Below are positions 52,946 through 62,773 of a DNA stretch of 64,000 nucleotides, in pieces. How positions within the stretch are numbered: the first letter of the stretch is position 1; every line of letters starts with the position of its first letter. The notes beneath the pieces are model-generated. The model was not told where the DNA came from. It searched no databases and saw only the letters and a list, made by a program, of their open reading frames with translations. The position numbers and the translations under genes are program-made. Origin of the DNA: CAYPNF01 sp964411985 (GTDB lineage Bacteria > Verrucomicrobiota > Verrucomicrobiia > Limisphaerales > J093); contig CAYPNF010000022.1 in assembly GCA_964411985.1 (NCBI GenBank), positions 62,001 to 126,000 of the forward strand, given 5' to 3'.

Positions 52946-53448
52946 GCGCGGTCCTGGGCCAATTTGCTCAGCAGATCCTCTGTGGCGCGGTGGCGGCGGC
53001 GGGCTTCGGAGTGCTCTTCAATTTCAGTCTTCGCCGACTTTCCTGGTGCGCCGCCAGCGGAGCCGTGGCCCTGGGGATTCGCACCTGTGCGCTGAACGCC
53101 CACTGGAGTCTCGAGGCGGCCTCCTTTGTCGCCGCACTGGCGTTGGGGTGCCTGGTGCAATTAACTCGCATCCGTTCCGGGATCTCTCGTAACACCCTCG
53201 CCGTTACGGGCTGCATCCCCATGGTTCCGGGCAGCTTTGCCACGAAGGCCATTTTGGGTCTCTTCGCCCTGACATCACCGACGCCGCAGGACGCGAGCGC
53301 GACCCTCTTGATGACCTCTGAGTACACGTTGCGGCTCGTATTCACCATTGGCGCCATTGGGACGGGCCTTGCCATCCCCACCTTTCTGGCTCGGATGAAG
53401 ATCGGTCCTTTGACCCCGTCTGTGCCGCCCGGTGGGAGTCGCCCATGA
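52942..53448 (+). CDS. Threonine/serine exporter, ThrE C-terminal (YjjB-like) subunit
   Basis: A 168-aa membrane protein with four or five hydrophobic segments, of the DUF3815/ThrE_2 type: LCGAVAAAGFGVLFNFSLRR, SRNTLAVTGCIPMVPGSFAT and YTLRLVFTIGAIGTGLAIPT. It corresponds to the second half of the single-chain ThrE of Corynebacterium and to E. coli YjjB. A strong GGGGAGG Shine-Dalgarno precedes the ATG, within the end of the upstream gene. It forms a heteromeric exporter with that partner. Confidence 0.87.
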   Translation: MSAVLGQFAQQILCGAVAAAGFGVLFNFSLRRLSWCAASGAVALGIRTCALNAHWSLEAASFVAALALGCLVQLTRIRSGISRNTLAVTGCIPMVPGSFATKAILGLFALTSPTPQDASATLLMTSEYTLRLVFTIGAIGTGLAIPTFLARMKIGPLTPSVPPGGSRP

Positions 53449-53546
53449 CAGGGCTACAAGTGCCGTCAGGGGGGAAGAACAGTGTCATACGGCAGCGAGT
53501 CTTTGGGCAAAGCTCGGTGGCGCGCGCCCCGCGGAACAGTTGGGCC

Positions 53547-54119
53547 CTATTCCCCGACCGCTTCCCGGCCTAGATATCTCTTTCCGGCGGTGTCAACGCG
53601 GACGATCTCGCCGTTGGCGATGAACAGCGGCACCATGATTCGGAGGCCCGTTTCGAGCTTCGCCTCCTTCCATTCCGCGTTCAAGCCGCCACGAGCATGC
53701 GGAGCCGTATCCACAACTTTGAGCGGTAATTGTGGCGGCAAGACAAGGTCGAGCAGTCGGCCATCGAGCCGCAGGGCCTTGTACTCCTCGTTCTCCTTGA
53801 GAAACCAGTGGCGCTCACCGACTTGTTCGGTGCTGAACTCGTACTCGTCGAACGTCTCGGCATCGCTGAAGACCAGCATATCGGCCTTCGCGTAGCTGTA
53901 GGTCACGCGACGAGTTTCCAGTTGTGCCACGGGGACGCGCTCGCTTTCGGCAAACACCCGGTCCGTGAGGCGGCCTGTCGTGAGATGCCGAAGGCGGGTG
54001 TGGAGCTTGTGTCGGGTCTGGGCAGTGCCGCTGGTGTGCAAATCCTCGATGACGTGCGGGCCGCCTTCCAGCATCAGAACCATCTGGCGTTTGAACTCGG
54101 ATGACAGGATCGTTTGCAT
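53547..54119 (-). CDS. Elongation factor P-like protein lacking the modified lysine
   Basis: A 190-aa EF-P family protein (three beta-barrel domains, tRNA-mimicking). QTILSSEFKRQMVLMLEGGP matches the KOW-like first domain, and VVDTAPHARGGLNAEWKEAK plus VDTAGKRYLGR match the later domains. At the loop where canonical EF-P carries the lysine that is beta-lysylated (or the rhamnosylated arginine), E. coli reads KPGKGQAFARVKLR but this protein reads TSGTAQTRHKLHTRLR. The key residue is Thr. It is therefore probably a diverged paralogue. ATG 54119 gives the standard length. Confidence 0.82.
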   Translation of the reverse strand: MQTILSSEFKRQMVLMLEGGPHVIEDLHTSGTAQTRHKLHTRLRHLTTGRLTDRVFAESERVPVAQLETRRVTYSYAKADMLVFSDAETFDEYEFSTEQVGERHWFLKENEEYKALRLDGRLLDLVLPPQLPLKVVDTAPHARGGLNAEWKEAKLETGLRIMVPLFIANGEIVRVDTAGKRYLGREAVGE

Positions 54120-54668
54120 ATTGGCGTCCCCGCACAAATGGCGGGCTTCTTTCGCTACTACTCAGGCTACTGCATTGGAGCGTGAGCGTAAACCATGCGC
54201 CGCGTCAACTCTTAGCGCTGTTAGCCTAAAGAAGGCCAATCGAAGCATTTGATCGCACATTTTCTCACTTAAAACCTTTGAGAAATCCGGCATTCAGGAC
54301 GATAGAGTAGGTAGAAAGCGGCGTTGGTCAGCGGGACCACCCGGACGATCTTTGGAAACTGGAATCAAGCATTAGATTTACCCCTGCTTGTGCTCGTGTT
54401 GAAGAACTAACTCCTCGAACCTTGAATTGATCAAGAACGGTGGACCTCCTCGACCGGTGGCCGAAATGCCTTCAATGGACTTCGAAAGCCAACTGAGTGT
54501 CCTTACCACTAAAACCTAGTTCAGAGGATACTTCCACCACGGCATTTATGGCGGGGGTACTTTTTTTGCCCAGACCTCAGGTTTTCTCTCAACCGACGCT
54601 TTGCGACCCATCTCCTGGTCAGTCTGCCAAGCTTGACCCTCACATCATCCGGGGCATAGGCTGCCTTC
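54120..54668. other. Stretch without recognised gene
   Basis: About 550 bp upstream of the glycoside-hydrolase-like gene. No convincing ORF, RNA or terminator. It must contain the divergent promoters for the EF-P-like gene and the large gene, but I cannot place them. Confidence 0.35.
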
Positions 54669-57545
54669 ATGTTCCCGATTGTGCATCCATACCGTCAGGA
54701 TTCCGCCGTTCGTTCGTCATCAGGCTCACTTGTGTTCTCGATGGTGTTCACCTTCCTCTGGAGCGCTACAGGCTGGATCACCACTACCGCTTCCGAAGGC
54801 ACCCTTGGGCGAGTGTCCCCAGGTAGGGGGAAGCACATGGAACTGCCGGCGCTCCGCTTGGGCCCTAAGCCAACCGACGCAGCTTCCGAACGGCGCGCGC
54901 GCTCGCAACCGCCGGTGCCAGACGGCGCGAAGGAGATCCCTTTCATCGAGACTGCTCCTGAGCCGGCCCTCACCGGGCCAGAGCTAGAGCGAGGATACCT
55001 TCTCTTCCAGCGTCCACTTACGGAAAGCGTTTATCCGAACACGCGTCCTCTTTCCGATGAGCGGGCAGAGGTCCTGCTCGCCTTTGGTACACCGGGAGAG
55101 TTTGAGCCCGTGACGTTCGCGTTGTATCCCGTGCGCCCGTTACAGAATCTGAAGGTCAGATCTTCCCCGCTCACCTGCTCCTCTGGCGAGATTCCCGCCA
55201 GCAGTGTGGAGGTGCGCCTGGCTACCTACTGGAACGTCGGATATCCCGCCTACACCACCGTGAACACGTACCGCCGCGTGCCGGAACTGCTTGAGCGCGT
55301 CACGGTTCACAGCTCGCCCGCAGGAGAGTGCCAGTGGTACTGGCTGACGATTCACGTCCCGAACGACACCAAGCCCGGCCTCTACCGAGGGACGGTTTCT
55401 CTCTGGGACGACGGTTTCGGCCAGGCCGTCGAGATTCCTTTGGTCTTTCGCGTCCTCGGCTTCCCGCTCCAAAAGGATCCACGCAAGCACTTCTCAGCCT
55501 ATTTCTACGTGCGGAACAAGGCGCTGTACAAAGGGCGCGATGAGGCGTTCATCCGCGGGGCCGCGGACAAGGATTATCAAGCCATGATCGACTTTGGCCT
55601 GGACATGCTGCCGACACTCTACCTGCGTTGCGATGACGGCAAACGGATTGTCCTTTCGGAAGCGGGCGAGCTGGATCGGATGCTGGCGGTTGGCTTGAAG
55701 GGGCCCGCAGCGGTGACAGCCGATGGGGTGATTGCACGGATTTACCGTGACACCACGCCTGGCGGGAAGCAGGAGAACCACTGGAAAGTCAACCCCTTGC
55801 CCCCGCCGGCCTTCTACGCCCGACTCACCGAACTCTTTCAGGCTTTCGAGACAGAACGCAAAGCCAAGGGCTGGCCGGAGTTCATCTGCTGTCCGATTGA
55901 TGAAGTGGATGCTTCCTGCAAGGAGTTCGGCGCAGGAGTGTACGCCGCGGTGAAGGCCGCTGGTTTGCGGACCTATGCGACGAAGGATCCCATTGGCGCT
56001 GACGCTGCGGATTACGCTCCCTATCTCGACGTATGGTGTTCACAACCGTATTCCATGTCCTATGAGCGTATCGTCTCGCAGAACCGTTACGAATACTGGT
56101 GCTATCCAAACCACAACGCCGGCGAAATCAAAGACCGCCGGACGATGTGCAAGGGCGGGCGGATGACGTACGGGTTCGGACTCTGGAGGAGCGGGTATAC
56201 CACACTGATTCCCTGGCACTGGTGCTGGCCGTCCGAGCCAGATCCTTTCGATTACCTTCGCGGTCGCTTCTCCGGATGCGGGCAGCGGGTGGATGACGAC
56301 GGCGAAGTCATTCCGGCGGTTTACTGGGCGTGTTTCAGGGAGGGCTATGACGATGCTCGCTATCTCTACACTCTCCAGCAGGCGATTGTTCAGCGCGAGG
56401 GATCGAAAGATCGGGCCTGCCAGGAGGCGGCTCGCGAGGGACGCAAGCTCCTCCAAGAGACATGGGATTCCATTGCAGTTCAGCCACGGTACCTGGCGGA
56501 TGGTATGTGGCCGTCGGACGAGTTTAACGCCATCCGGTGGCGCATGGCAGCCCAGACGGCCAGTCTACTCACGTTTCCAGCGTCAGGAAAAGCCGCCGCA
56601 CCCTCCGCCTTGGTGGACGCCTCCCCCCATTCCAAGCCAACCGCTGGGAACCACGAGGCCTACGAAGCCGCGGCGCGCGCGGGAAGCCTCGAATCGTTCG
56701 ATCTCGGCCAGGACTTTCTCGGCTGGAAGAACGGAACTGCAGAAGGGAAGACGGAGATCACCGAAACAGCGCGACACGCAAGCAACACCGGATTACGCTG
56801 GACGGTTGAAATTGACCACAAGAACGATGGCGGCGAAGGTGGGAAATATCCGGTAGGTTGGCCCCGGCTGGCGCGGGAGTTCAAGCCGGGCGGGCTTGAT
56901 ATGAGCCGGTACGATACCCTCGAGTTCTGGATTCGGATTGACTCCAATCGCGACGAAGTGGCCGACGATCACACAGCCATCGGCTTGGGCATCTCGTCGC
57001 ACAACAAGAAAACCGCGCTCTATTCCACAACGAGGGACCTTGGCGGCGAGCAGCGTGCGTGGATCCCGGTGCGCTTCCCCGTGAAACAGATGATCGAAAC
57101 ATCGGATGCCGGGGAGGAGCCGTGGAAGTCCATCAGCCGCGTGCAACTCTATCTTTCCGAACACGACTATGCGCACGGAACCAGGCTTGTCTTGGAGGTG
57201 GGGAGGGTGTCACTCCTCAGACTCACGGCACCGGTCATCGCGGGGATGGATGTGCCGCGCCACGTGCTGCTGCCCCGTCCGACACTTGCTTTCACCTTCG
57301 ACCTGATCGGAACTATGGGTCCTGAAAAGGGGAGCTACACTGTGGCAGCGACGCTGGAGGGTGAGGGAGGAACGGTGTGCTCCGAGGCCCGACAGGATCT
57401 GACGAATCGCCACCGGATGGCCTTGCGCTTGCCGGCAATGGAGCCGGGGGCCTACACGTTGCGACTGGCGATACGGGACTCCACCGGCAAGCAGTGTTCG
57501 GAGTCGGCGCAGCCCATTAGGATGGAGGCCGGCCCCCTCTATTAG
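54669..57545 (+). CDS. Glycoside-hydrolase-like protein with DUF4091 region
   Basis: A 958-aa protein. An N-terminal hydrophobic segment (SLVFSMVFTFLWSATG) may be a leader, but the first ~60 residues are poorly supported, so the true start may be further in. Residues ~90-260 form an N-terminal beta domain (LLAFGTPGEFEPVTFALYP, TIHVPNDTKPGLYRG). The middle is a TIM-barrel-like region of the glycoside hydrolase/DUF4091 type with FICCPIDEVDASCKEFG, WCYPNHNAGEIKDRR and LIPWHWCWPSEPDPFDY. The C-terminal part contains a carbohydrate-binding-like beta-sandwich (DTLEFWIRIDSNRDEVAD). The substrate is unknown; extracellular polysaccharide breakdown is likely. Confidence 0.8.
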   Translation: MFPIVHPYRQDSAVRSSSGSLVFSMVFTFLWSATGWITTTASEGTLGRVSPGRGKHMELPALRLGPKPTDAASERRARSQPPVPDGAKEIPFIETAPEPALTGPELERGYLLFQRPLTESVYPNTRPLSDERAEVLLAFGTPGEFEPVTFALYPVRPLQNLKVRSSPLTCSSGEIPASSVEVRLATYWNVGYPAYTTVNTYRRVPELLERVTVHSSPAGECQWYWLTIHVPNDTKPGLYRGTVSLWDDGFGQAVEIPLVFRVLGFPLQKDPRKHFSAYFYVRNKALYKGRDEAFIRGAADKDYQAMIDFGLDMLPTLYLRCDDGKRIVLSEAGELDRMLAVGLKGPAAVTADGVIARIYRDTTPGGKQENHWKVNPLPPPAFYARLTELFQAFETERKAKGWPEFICCPIDEVDASCKEFGAGVYAAVKAAGLRTYATKDPIGADAADYAPYLDVWCSQPYSMSYERIVSQNRYEYWCYPNHNAGEIKDRRTMCKGGRMTYGFGLWRSGYTTLIPWHWCWPSEPDPFDYLRGRFSGCGQRVDDDGEVIPAVYWACFREGYDDARYLYTLQQAIVQREGSKDRACQEAAREGRKLLQETWDSIAVQPRYLADGMWPSDEFNAIRWRMAAQTASLLTFPASGKAAAPSALVDASPHSKPTAGNHEAYEAAARAGSLESFDLGQDFLGWKNGTAEGKTEITETARHASNTGLRWTVEIDHKNDGGEGGKYPVGWPRLAREFKPGGLDMSRYDTLEFWIRIDSNRDEVADDHTAIGLGISSHNKKTALYSTTRDLGGEQRAWIPVRFPVKQMIETSDAGEEPWKSISRVQLYLSEHDYAHGTRLVLEVGRVSLLRLTAPVIAGMDVPRHVLLPRPTLAFTFDLIGTMGPEKGSYTVAATLEGEGGTVCSEARQDLTNRHRMALRLPAMEPGAYTLRLAIRDSTGKQCSESAQPIRMEAGPLY

Positions 57546-57565
57546 TGGGTGGGAAAGGCGAGCGA

Positions 57566-58528
57566 TCAGATCTTATAGGGAGTGTCGAACGCATCACACC
57601 AGTGGTAGGCCTCGAGCAAAGCGAGCTCGCCGGGCTTGCCTTTTTTGCTTTTGCCATGCTCCATGCCCAGCACGCCCTGGAAGCCTTTTCCATGCAGGTA
57701 CTTGAAGATGCTCCGGTAATTGATCTCACCGGTGGTCGGCTCGTTGCGCCCAGGCGAGTCCCCTAAATGGTAGTGAGCGATATAGTCCCAGGACTTCTCG
57801 ATGTTGGGGATGAGGTCGCCCTCGGTGATCTGCTGGTGGTAGAGATCATTGATGATCTTGCACGAAGGGCTCCCCACGGCCTTACAGATTTCCATCGCCT
57901 GCGGGATCTTCGTCAGAAACAGGCCGCCGTGATCCCGCGGGTTCAAGGGTTCGAGCGTCAGAATGCAGCCCGTAGGCTCGACCGCCTTCATGATCGCCTT
58001 GAGGTTTTCGATCAGATTGGCGGTCATCTTCTCCATCGTCATGCCTTTGACCAGTTCGCCAGGGACGACCAGGAACCACTTACCGTTGGCGCGCTTGAGC
58101 TTCTCACAAACGTCCTTGTAGTACTTGGCGTAAGCCTCCTGGTGTTCCGTTCCAGCTACGAGGCTCTGACCACCGATAGTGGTGCTGCAATAAGGACCGC
58201 CCAGCGTTATCCCAAGCTGCTCCATCTCTTTCGCCAGCTTGGCCTGCATCTCCGGCGGACGTCCGAGGAAATCCCCGTCCAGCAGGGCGGTGAAGCCCGC
58301 TTCTGCCATGAACCGCAATTGGGCAAACAAGTCTTTGCCCGCGTGGGCCTCAAACATGCCAAAGGTGGGGGCATACTTGAGTTTGAATTTCTTTCCTCCT
58401 TGGTTGGTCAGCGTGCTCGGAGTCGAATCGGCCGGCGCATTCGCAGCCGTCAAATGCGCCACTGAAACGGCTGCCAGTAGGCCTGCACCCGTAGTGATGC
58501 CAGCACCGAGAAAGCTCCGGCGGTCCAT
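57566..58528 (-). CDS. Tat-exported sugar phosphate isomerase/epimerase-like TIM barrel (hydroxypyruvate-isomerase-like)
   Basis: About 320 aa from ATG 58528; ATG 58573 is an alternative. The Tat-type leader MDRRSFLGAGITTGAGLLAA precedes an AP-endonuclease-2/xylose-isomerase-like barrel. Recognisable elements are TFGMFEAHAGKDLFAQL, ILTLEPLNPRDHGG (metal-ligand Glu), IINDLYHQQITEGDL (Asp and His ligands), IAHYHLGDSPGRNEP and VLGMEHGKSKKG (last Glu ligand). It resembles hydroxypyruvate isomerase-type enzymes. It converges with the preceding large gene with only 20 bp between stops. Confidence 0.87.
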   Translation of the reverse strand: MDRRSFLGAGITTGAGLLAAVSVAHLTAANAPADSTPSTLTNQGGKKFKLKYAPTFGMFEAHAGKDLFAQLRFMAEAGFTALLDGDFLGRPPEMQAKLAKEMEQLGITLGGPYCSTTIGGQSLVAGTEHQEAYAKYYKDVCEKLKRANGKWFLVVPGELVKGMTMEKMTANLIENLKAIMKAVEPTGCILTLEPLNPRDHGGLFLTKIPQAMEICKAVGSPSCKIINDLYHQQITEGDLIPNIEKSWDYIAHYHLGDSPGRNEPTTGEINYRSIFKYLHGKGFQGVLGMEHGKSKKGKPGELALLEAYHWCDAFDTPYKI

Positions 58529-59070
58529 GGGTGAATGCCTAACCTGGGAAGAGTTACTAGATGTCCTTTGCATGCGGGAGATTTTGATGACCCGAGTTGA
58601 GGTGTCAAGTTGCGATCCACCCAGAATTTGATAGCTTGAGAACAAGGAACAATTGAAGAAAATCCGGGCATGCCCATGCGACTCTGGTGCGAGCCAACAG
58701 GCGGATCCGGAAAGCGCATGCTCGGAGGCAAACCTCTTCCATCCTCGCCTCTCTTTCTTGGCAAAGGGCTGCCGCAAAGGGGATAGGTGTTGGGGCGAGG
58801 GGTTCGGGGGCACCGAGTGGCTTGCCTCCCAATGGTTAAAGGAAGAGAGAGCAGGTTCGAGAAAGAGGAGGAACTTCTCGCTTGAAGGCTGCATTCCGGT
58901 CGTCGTACCAATCCCAGGATGTCTGTTCGCGTCGGCGCACTCGGGTAATTCCCTACACATATGTCTGGATGGACAGGGGCGTGCATGTTAGACACACTCC
59001 AACAGTCGCACCGTGGGAATACGCCGTCTGGCTGAGACTCGACGGTAGCGCCTCAAGGCAGGAGAAGAGG

Positions 59071-61230
59071 ATGAGTGAGAAAAATGAGATAGGCATGGAA
59101 CCAGCGGCGAGTCCTTTCGCCCTACCCCGCAGCTTTGCACTCCAGGCAGGCTCCTGCGAGGACTTGCGGCTGCTGGCAGAGCAGCGGGTGACGGAGGAAG
59201 AGCGCGCCGCCCAGGAATCGTTGTCGGTGGAAGGGTTGAGGAAGTTGATTCACGAACTGCGGGTGGAACGACTTGCGCTCGCGATGCAGAACGAGGCGTT
59301 GCTCAAGAAGGAAGAAGAGCTGGAAAGTTCCCGGGCACACTACTTTGATCTCTATGAGTTGGCCCCGGTAGGTTACCTCGCTCTGGGTGAGGACGGACTT
59401 GTCTTGGAGGCCAATCTTACCGCCGCGACCATGCTCGGCGTTACCCGAGTCGAGCTGAACCATCAGCCACTGTCGCGATACATTCACCCTGAGGATCAGG
59501 ATCTCTACCAGCTGCGCTGCAGGCAGCGTGCCGCTGCGACCGCCGCCTGTGAGTTGCGGTTGCTTCGCCCAGATGCGGCTCCCTTCTGGGCGAGGTTCGA
59601 AACGCGAGAAGATCGGGATGTGGAGGGAAAGCCAGTGCTGCGCATAGCGATCAGCGACATCAGCAAAACGAAACAGAGCGAGCAGTCTCTGCAAGAGAGT
59701 CAGGCGCTCTTTTCCACCTTCATGTTCCATCTTCCCTGCGCCGCTTTCATCAAAGACGCGAATGGCCGCACCCTCTTCGCCAACCGATACCTTCAAGACC
59801 TGCTCAGCCTTCAGAAATGGGAAGGTAAGACCACGGAGGAGCTGGTGCCGGACGAGGTGGCAAAAAGGATGGTCGAGGATGATCGACAGGCACTGGCGCA
59901 GGGACTCTTGAAGGTGCAGGAAACGGTGGTCGATCTGCAGGGGAGGAAGCGCACCTTCGAAACCATCAAATTCGCGATCGCAACTGGGGCGGAACCTGCG
60001 CGGCTGGGTGGAATCGCCTTTGATATTACGGAGCACAAACAGGCCGAACAAGAAAAGGCCGCGCTGGAGATCCAGAATTGGCATCTGCAGAAGTCCGAAA
60101 GTCTGGGCCGGATGGCTGGTGCCGTCGCTCATCACTACAACAACCAGCTAGGAGCAGTGATGCTGAGCCTCGATCTGGCCATGCAGGTGCTCCCTCAACC
60201 GTCGGATCTTGCCGAACTCCTGGCGGAAGCGATGGAAGCGACCCGTCGGGCAGCCGAAGTAAGCCGACTGATGCTGGCCTACTTGGGGCAAAGTCCAGGT
60301 CGAATCGAGCCTCTCGATCTTTCGCTACTGTGCCGCCAGACCTTCCCCATCCTTCAGGCCGCCACCACGGAAAGTGCCCTGCAGGAACCCGATCTTCCAT
60401 CTCCAGGACCGCGCATACGTGCCAACGCCGATCAGATTCAACAGATTCTGACTAATCTGGTTACCAATGCCTGGGAGGCTGGAAAGGCCCGCACGAACAC
60501 CATCCTGGTGAGTGTCACGACGGTGCCTGGCAGGGAGATTCCCACTCAGCACCGGTTTCCCATCAACTGGCAGCCGAGTAGTACCGAGTATGCCTGTCTG
60601 AGGGTGAGCGATACGGGTGCGGGGATCGACCAGAAGAATCTCGGAAACATCTTTGATCCTTTCTTCTCAACGAAATTCGCCGGTCGCGGGCTGGGACTGG
60701 CGGTGGTTCTCGGTATTGTAAAGGCGCACTCGGGTTGTGTCACGGTCGCGAGCGAGCCGAACCGAGGAAGTGATTTTCAGGTCTTCCTGCCGGTTTGCGC
60801 AGAGGCGGTCTCCTCGGAGTCGAGCCAATGCGGCCAGCACCCGCAGTTCAGAGGCCACGGAACCGTGCTATTGGTGGATGACATGTCCATGCTGCGCACG
60901 GTGGCCTCCAGATCGCTGGTAAGCTTGGGGTTCCGCGTCCTCGAGGCAACCGATGGCGTGGAGGCGGTGGAGGTGTTTAAGCAACATCAGCAGGAAATCC
61001 GATTCGTTCTTTGCGATTTGGTGATGCCCCGAATGGATGGGTGGGAGACCCTGTCGGCGTTACGACGGCTGGCACCCCACATTCCGGTGATCCTCTCGAG
61101 TGGATATGAGGAAGACCAGGCGATTTCCAAGGAGCACCCCGACCAGCCCAACGCATTCTTGGGTAAGCCCTACAAGATTCAACAACTCCAAGCAGCGATC
61201 GCTCGAGTCTTGCCCCTCGACCAAGCCTAG
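59071..61230 (+). CDS. Hybrid sensor histidine kinase with two PAS domains and a C-terminal receiver
   Basis: A 719-aa protein with a strong GGAGAAGAGG motif before ATG 59071; the longer frame upstream is non-coding. Two PAS domains (about residues 75-210 and 215-340) include FDLYELAPVGYLALGEDG and FIKDANGRTLFANRYL. The H-box is GRMAGAVAHHYNNQLGAVML, a variant of the HDFNN type. Next come the N-box QILTNLVTNAWEAGKA, G1 DTGAGIDQKN and G2 AGRGLGLAVVLGIVKAHSG. The receiver domain starts VLLVDDMSMLRTVASRS, with the phospho-Asp in VLCDLVMPRMDGWE. No transmembrane segment is visible, so it is probably a cytoplasmic sensor. Its ligand and output partner are unknown. Confidence 0.93.
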   Translation: MSEKNEIGMEPAASPFALPRSFALQAGSCEDLRLLAEQRVTEEERAAQESLSVEGLRKLIHELRVERLALAMQNEALLKKEEELESSRAHYFDLYELAPVGYLALGEDGLVLEANLTAATMLGVTRVELNHQPLSRYIHPEDQDLYQLRCRQRAAATAACELRLLRPDAAPFWARFETREDRDVEGKPVLRIAISDISKTKQSEQSLQESQALFSTFMFHLPCAAFIKDANGRTLFANRYLQDLLSLQKWEGKTTEELVPDEVAKRMVEDDRQALAQGLLKVQETVVDLQGRKRTFETIKFAIATGAEPARLGGIAFDITEHKQAEQEKAALEIQNWHLQKSESLGRMAGAVAHHYNNQLGAVMLSLDLAMQVLPQPSDLAELLAEAMEATRRAAEVSRLMLAYLGQSPGRIEPLDLSLLCRQTFPILQAATTESALQEPDLPSPGPRIRANADQIQQILTNLVTNAWEAGKARTNTILVSVTTVPGREIPTQHRFPINWQPSSTEYACLRVSDTGAGIDQKNLGNIFDPFFSTKFAGRGLGLAVVLGIVKAHSGCVTVASEPNRGSDFQVFLPVCAEAVSSESSQCGQHPQFRGHGTVLLVDDMSMLRTVASRSLVSLGFRVLEATDGVEAVEVFKQHQQEIRFVLCDLVMPRMDGWETLSALRRLAPHIPVILSSGYEEDQAISKEHPDQPNAFLGKPYKIQQLQAAIARVLPLDQA

Positions 61231-61260
61231 TCCCCTCCGAGCAGAATCAGGGAAAACCAG

Positions 61261-61289
61261 TTGAGTCCGCATTGCAGGTAGACTAAGGT
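61261..61289 (+). promoter_or_regulatory. Possible sigma70 promoter of the ferritin-like operon
   Basis: TTGAGT (61261-61266), 17-nt spacer, TAAGGT (61284-61289), located ~50 bp upstream of the ATG of the two-gene unit. Confidence 0.3.
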
Positions 61290-61340
61290 GTTCCATTATA
61301 CATACTAACAGGACGGCTTAGTCGTGGGAAAACCAGCAAT

Positions 61341-62759
61341 ATGGGCATGAACAGTTATCGAGGCCTGCCGCCCCTGGCGGGTCTTTGCACTTTCGAAGAA
61401 GCCTCCCGTCCCGGGCTGGGGGTGGAGGCGTGCGTGGCCCGCTTGAAGCGGTACCACTATGCATTCAAGCGGTTGCACGAGATACTCAACGCCCGGATCA
61501 CGGCGGAGCCTGTTTATGAGCTGAAAACCGCTTTCAGCCTGCACGCTTATGGTTGCAGTGAGCAGGTAATGGCCCTGCGCGGCCGAGTGGGGGAGATGCG
61601 CGAGCCCCCGCTGCGGTTGGAAATGGTGCCCGATGCGCATTTGGCCGCGTTCTTTGACGAAATCCTTGCAGCACCCACCACCGGGGAACTGCTGGTGGGG
61701 GTGTATGAGAAAGCCCTGCCGGCCCTGGATGCGGCTTTGGAGCGGCACCTAAGGCAGACCAACCATCTGGCCGACGCTCCGACGGTCCGCTGGATCCGCT
61801 TTGCCAGGTTGGAATTGAGCGATCTGATGGCGTTCGGACGCCAGGCGGTGGCGTGCTTGGTGGATGCTCCTCGGCGCGCCGCGATGGACGGCTGGCTGGC
61901 ACTGCTGGAGGACTGCCTGGCTGCAGCGGGTTCAATGGATGGTGCCGACGCCCCCTCAGGTCGGGCCTACTCGCGTCGGTATTCGGAGAAGGGGTATGTT
62001 TACAATCCCGTACCCCAGCGTGACGAGCGCTTTGAAGACCCCTGGAATCAGGGAGTGAACGCCGAGGCGTTTCTGTACGACGAGACCTTTCCGGTCCGGG
62101 CCAAGACGCTCATGATGTACTTCAAGCGGCTGCGGGAGATCGACGTCCCTGAGATGATGGCGAGCATTATCGCACAAACCGCTGACAAACCCTGGGGTTA
62201 CTATCGGGACTTATCACGTCAACTGTGGGATGAGGCCCGCCATGCTATGATGGGCGAAGTTGGTTTTGTTGCCAACGGTGTGGATTGGAAATTGGCCCGG
62301 ATCACCTGGAATTGGTCGTATCGACTGAATACGGAGTGCACTCCGCTGGAGCGGCACGCGGTGCTTTACTTTATCGAGCAAGGCCTCATGGGGAAAACGG
62401 GCAAGCGTTACGAATGGGAGGTGGGAACGCAGTCGGGCGACGCCTTGTGCGCTACGTTCCAGGACTACGACTGGGCGGACGAAGTGTTGCACGCGCGCAT
62501 CGGGCGTGACTGGTATGTTTCGCAGGTGGGGGACGCTGCGCAAGCGGTGGCCTACGGCGACACTTGTTGGGCGCGGATCCTGGACAATTGGCGAACGGTT
62601 CAGGACCAGGGTTTGACCCGGCACGAGAACTGGTGGCCGGTGCTGTACCGTCGTGCTTGCGAGAGTTGGGGGGTGGAGCCAGACCCCAAGGCCTTGGCCT
62701 ACAATGTCACCTACGAATCGAGGCGCGCCGACCTTAAGAACGTTTCGGCGTCGGCCTGA
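61341..62759 (+). CDS. Ferritin-like (possible di-iron) protein of unknown function
   Basis: A 472-aa protein with no signal peptide. The N-terminal ~220 residues are helical (VEACVARLKRYHYAFKRLHE, LKTAFSLHAYGCSEQVMALR). A second helical core contains LSRQLWDEARHAMMGEVGF (E-x-x-H) and DYDWADEVLHARIGRDW, plus KPWGYYRDL, the kind of E...EARH...E..H spacing seen in ferritin-like di-iron proteins. I do not recognise a named family and cannot claim metal binding. It is co-oriented with the TIM-barrel gene 14 bp downstream, which has an AGCAGG-type site in the gap, so the pair is almost certainly an operon. Confidence 0.72.
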   Translation: MGMNSYRGLPPLAGLCTFEEASRPGLGVEACVARLKRYHYAFKRLHEILNARITAEPVYELKTAFSLHAYGCSEQVMALRGRVGEMREPPLRLEMVPDAHLAAFFDEILAAPTTGELLVGVYEKALPALDAALERHLRQTNHLADAPTVRWIRFARLELSDLMAFGRQAVACLVDAPRRAAMDGWLALLEDCLAAAGSMDGADAPSGRAYSRRYSEKGYVYNPVPQRDERFEDPWNQGVNAEAFLYDETFPVRAKTLMMYFKRLREIDVPEMMASIIAQTADKPWGYYRDLSRQLWDEARHAMMGEVGFVANGVDWKLARITWNWSYRLNTECTPLERHAVLYFIEQGLMGKTGKRYEWEVGTQSGDALCATFQDYDWADEVLHARIGRDWYVSQVGDAAQAVAYGDTCWARILDNWRTVQDQGLTRHENWWPVLYRRACESWGVEPDPKALAYNVTYESRRADLKNVSASA

Positions 62760-62773
62760 AAGAAAGCAGGGCT

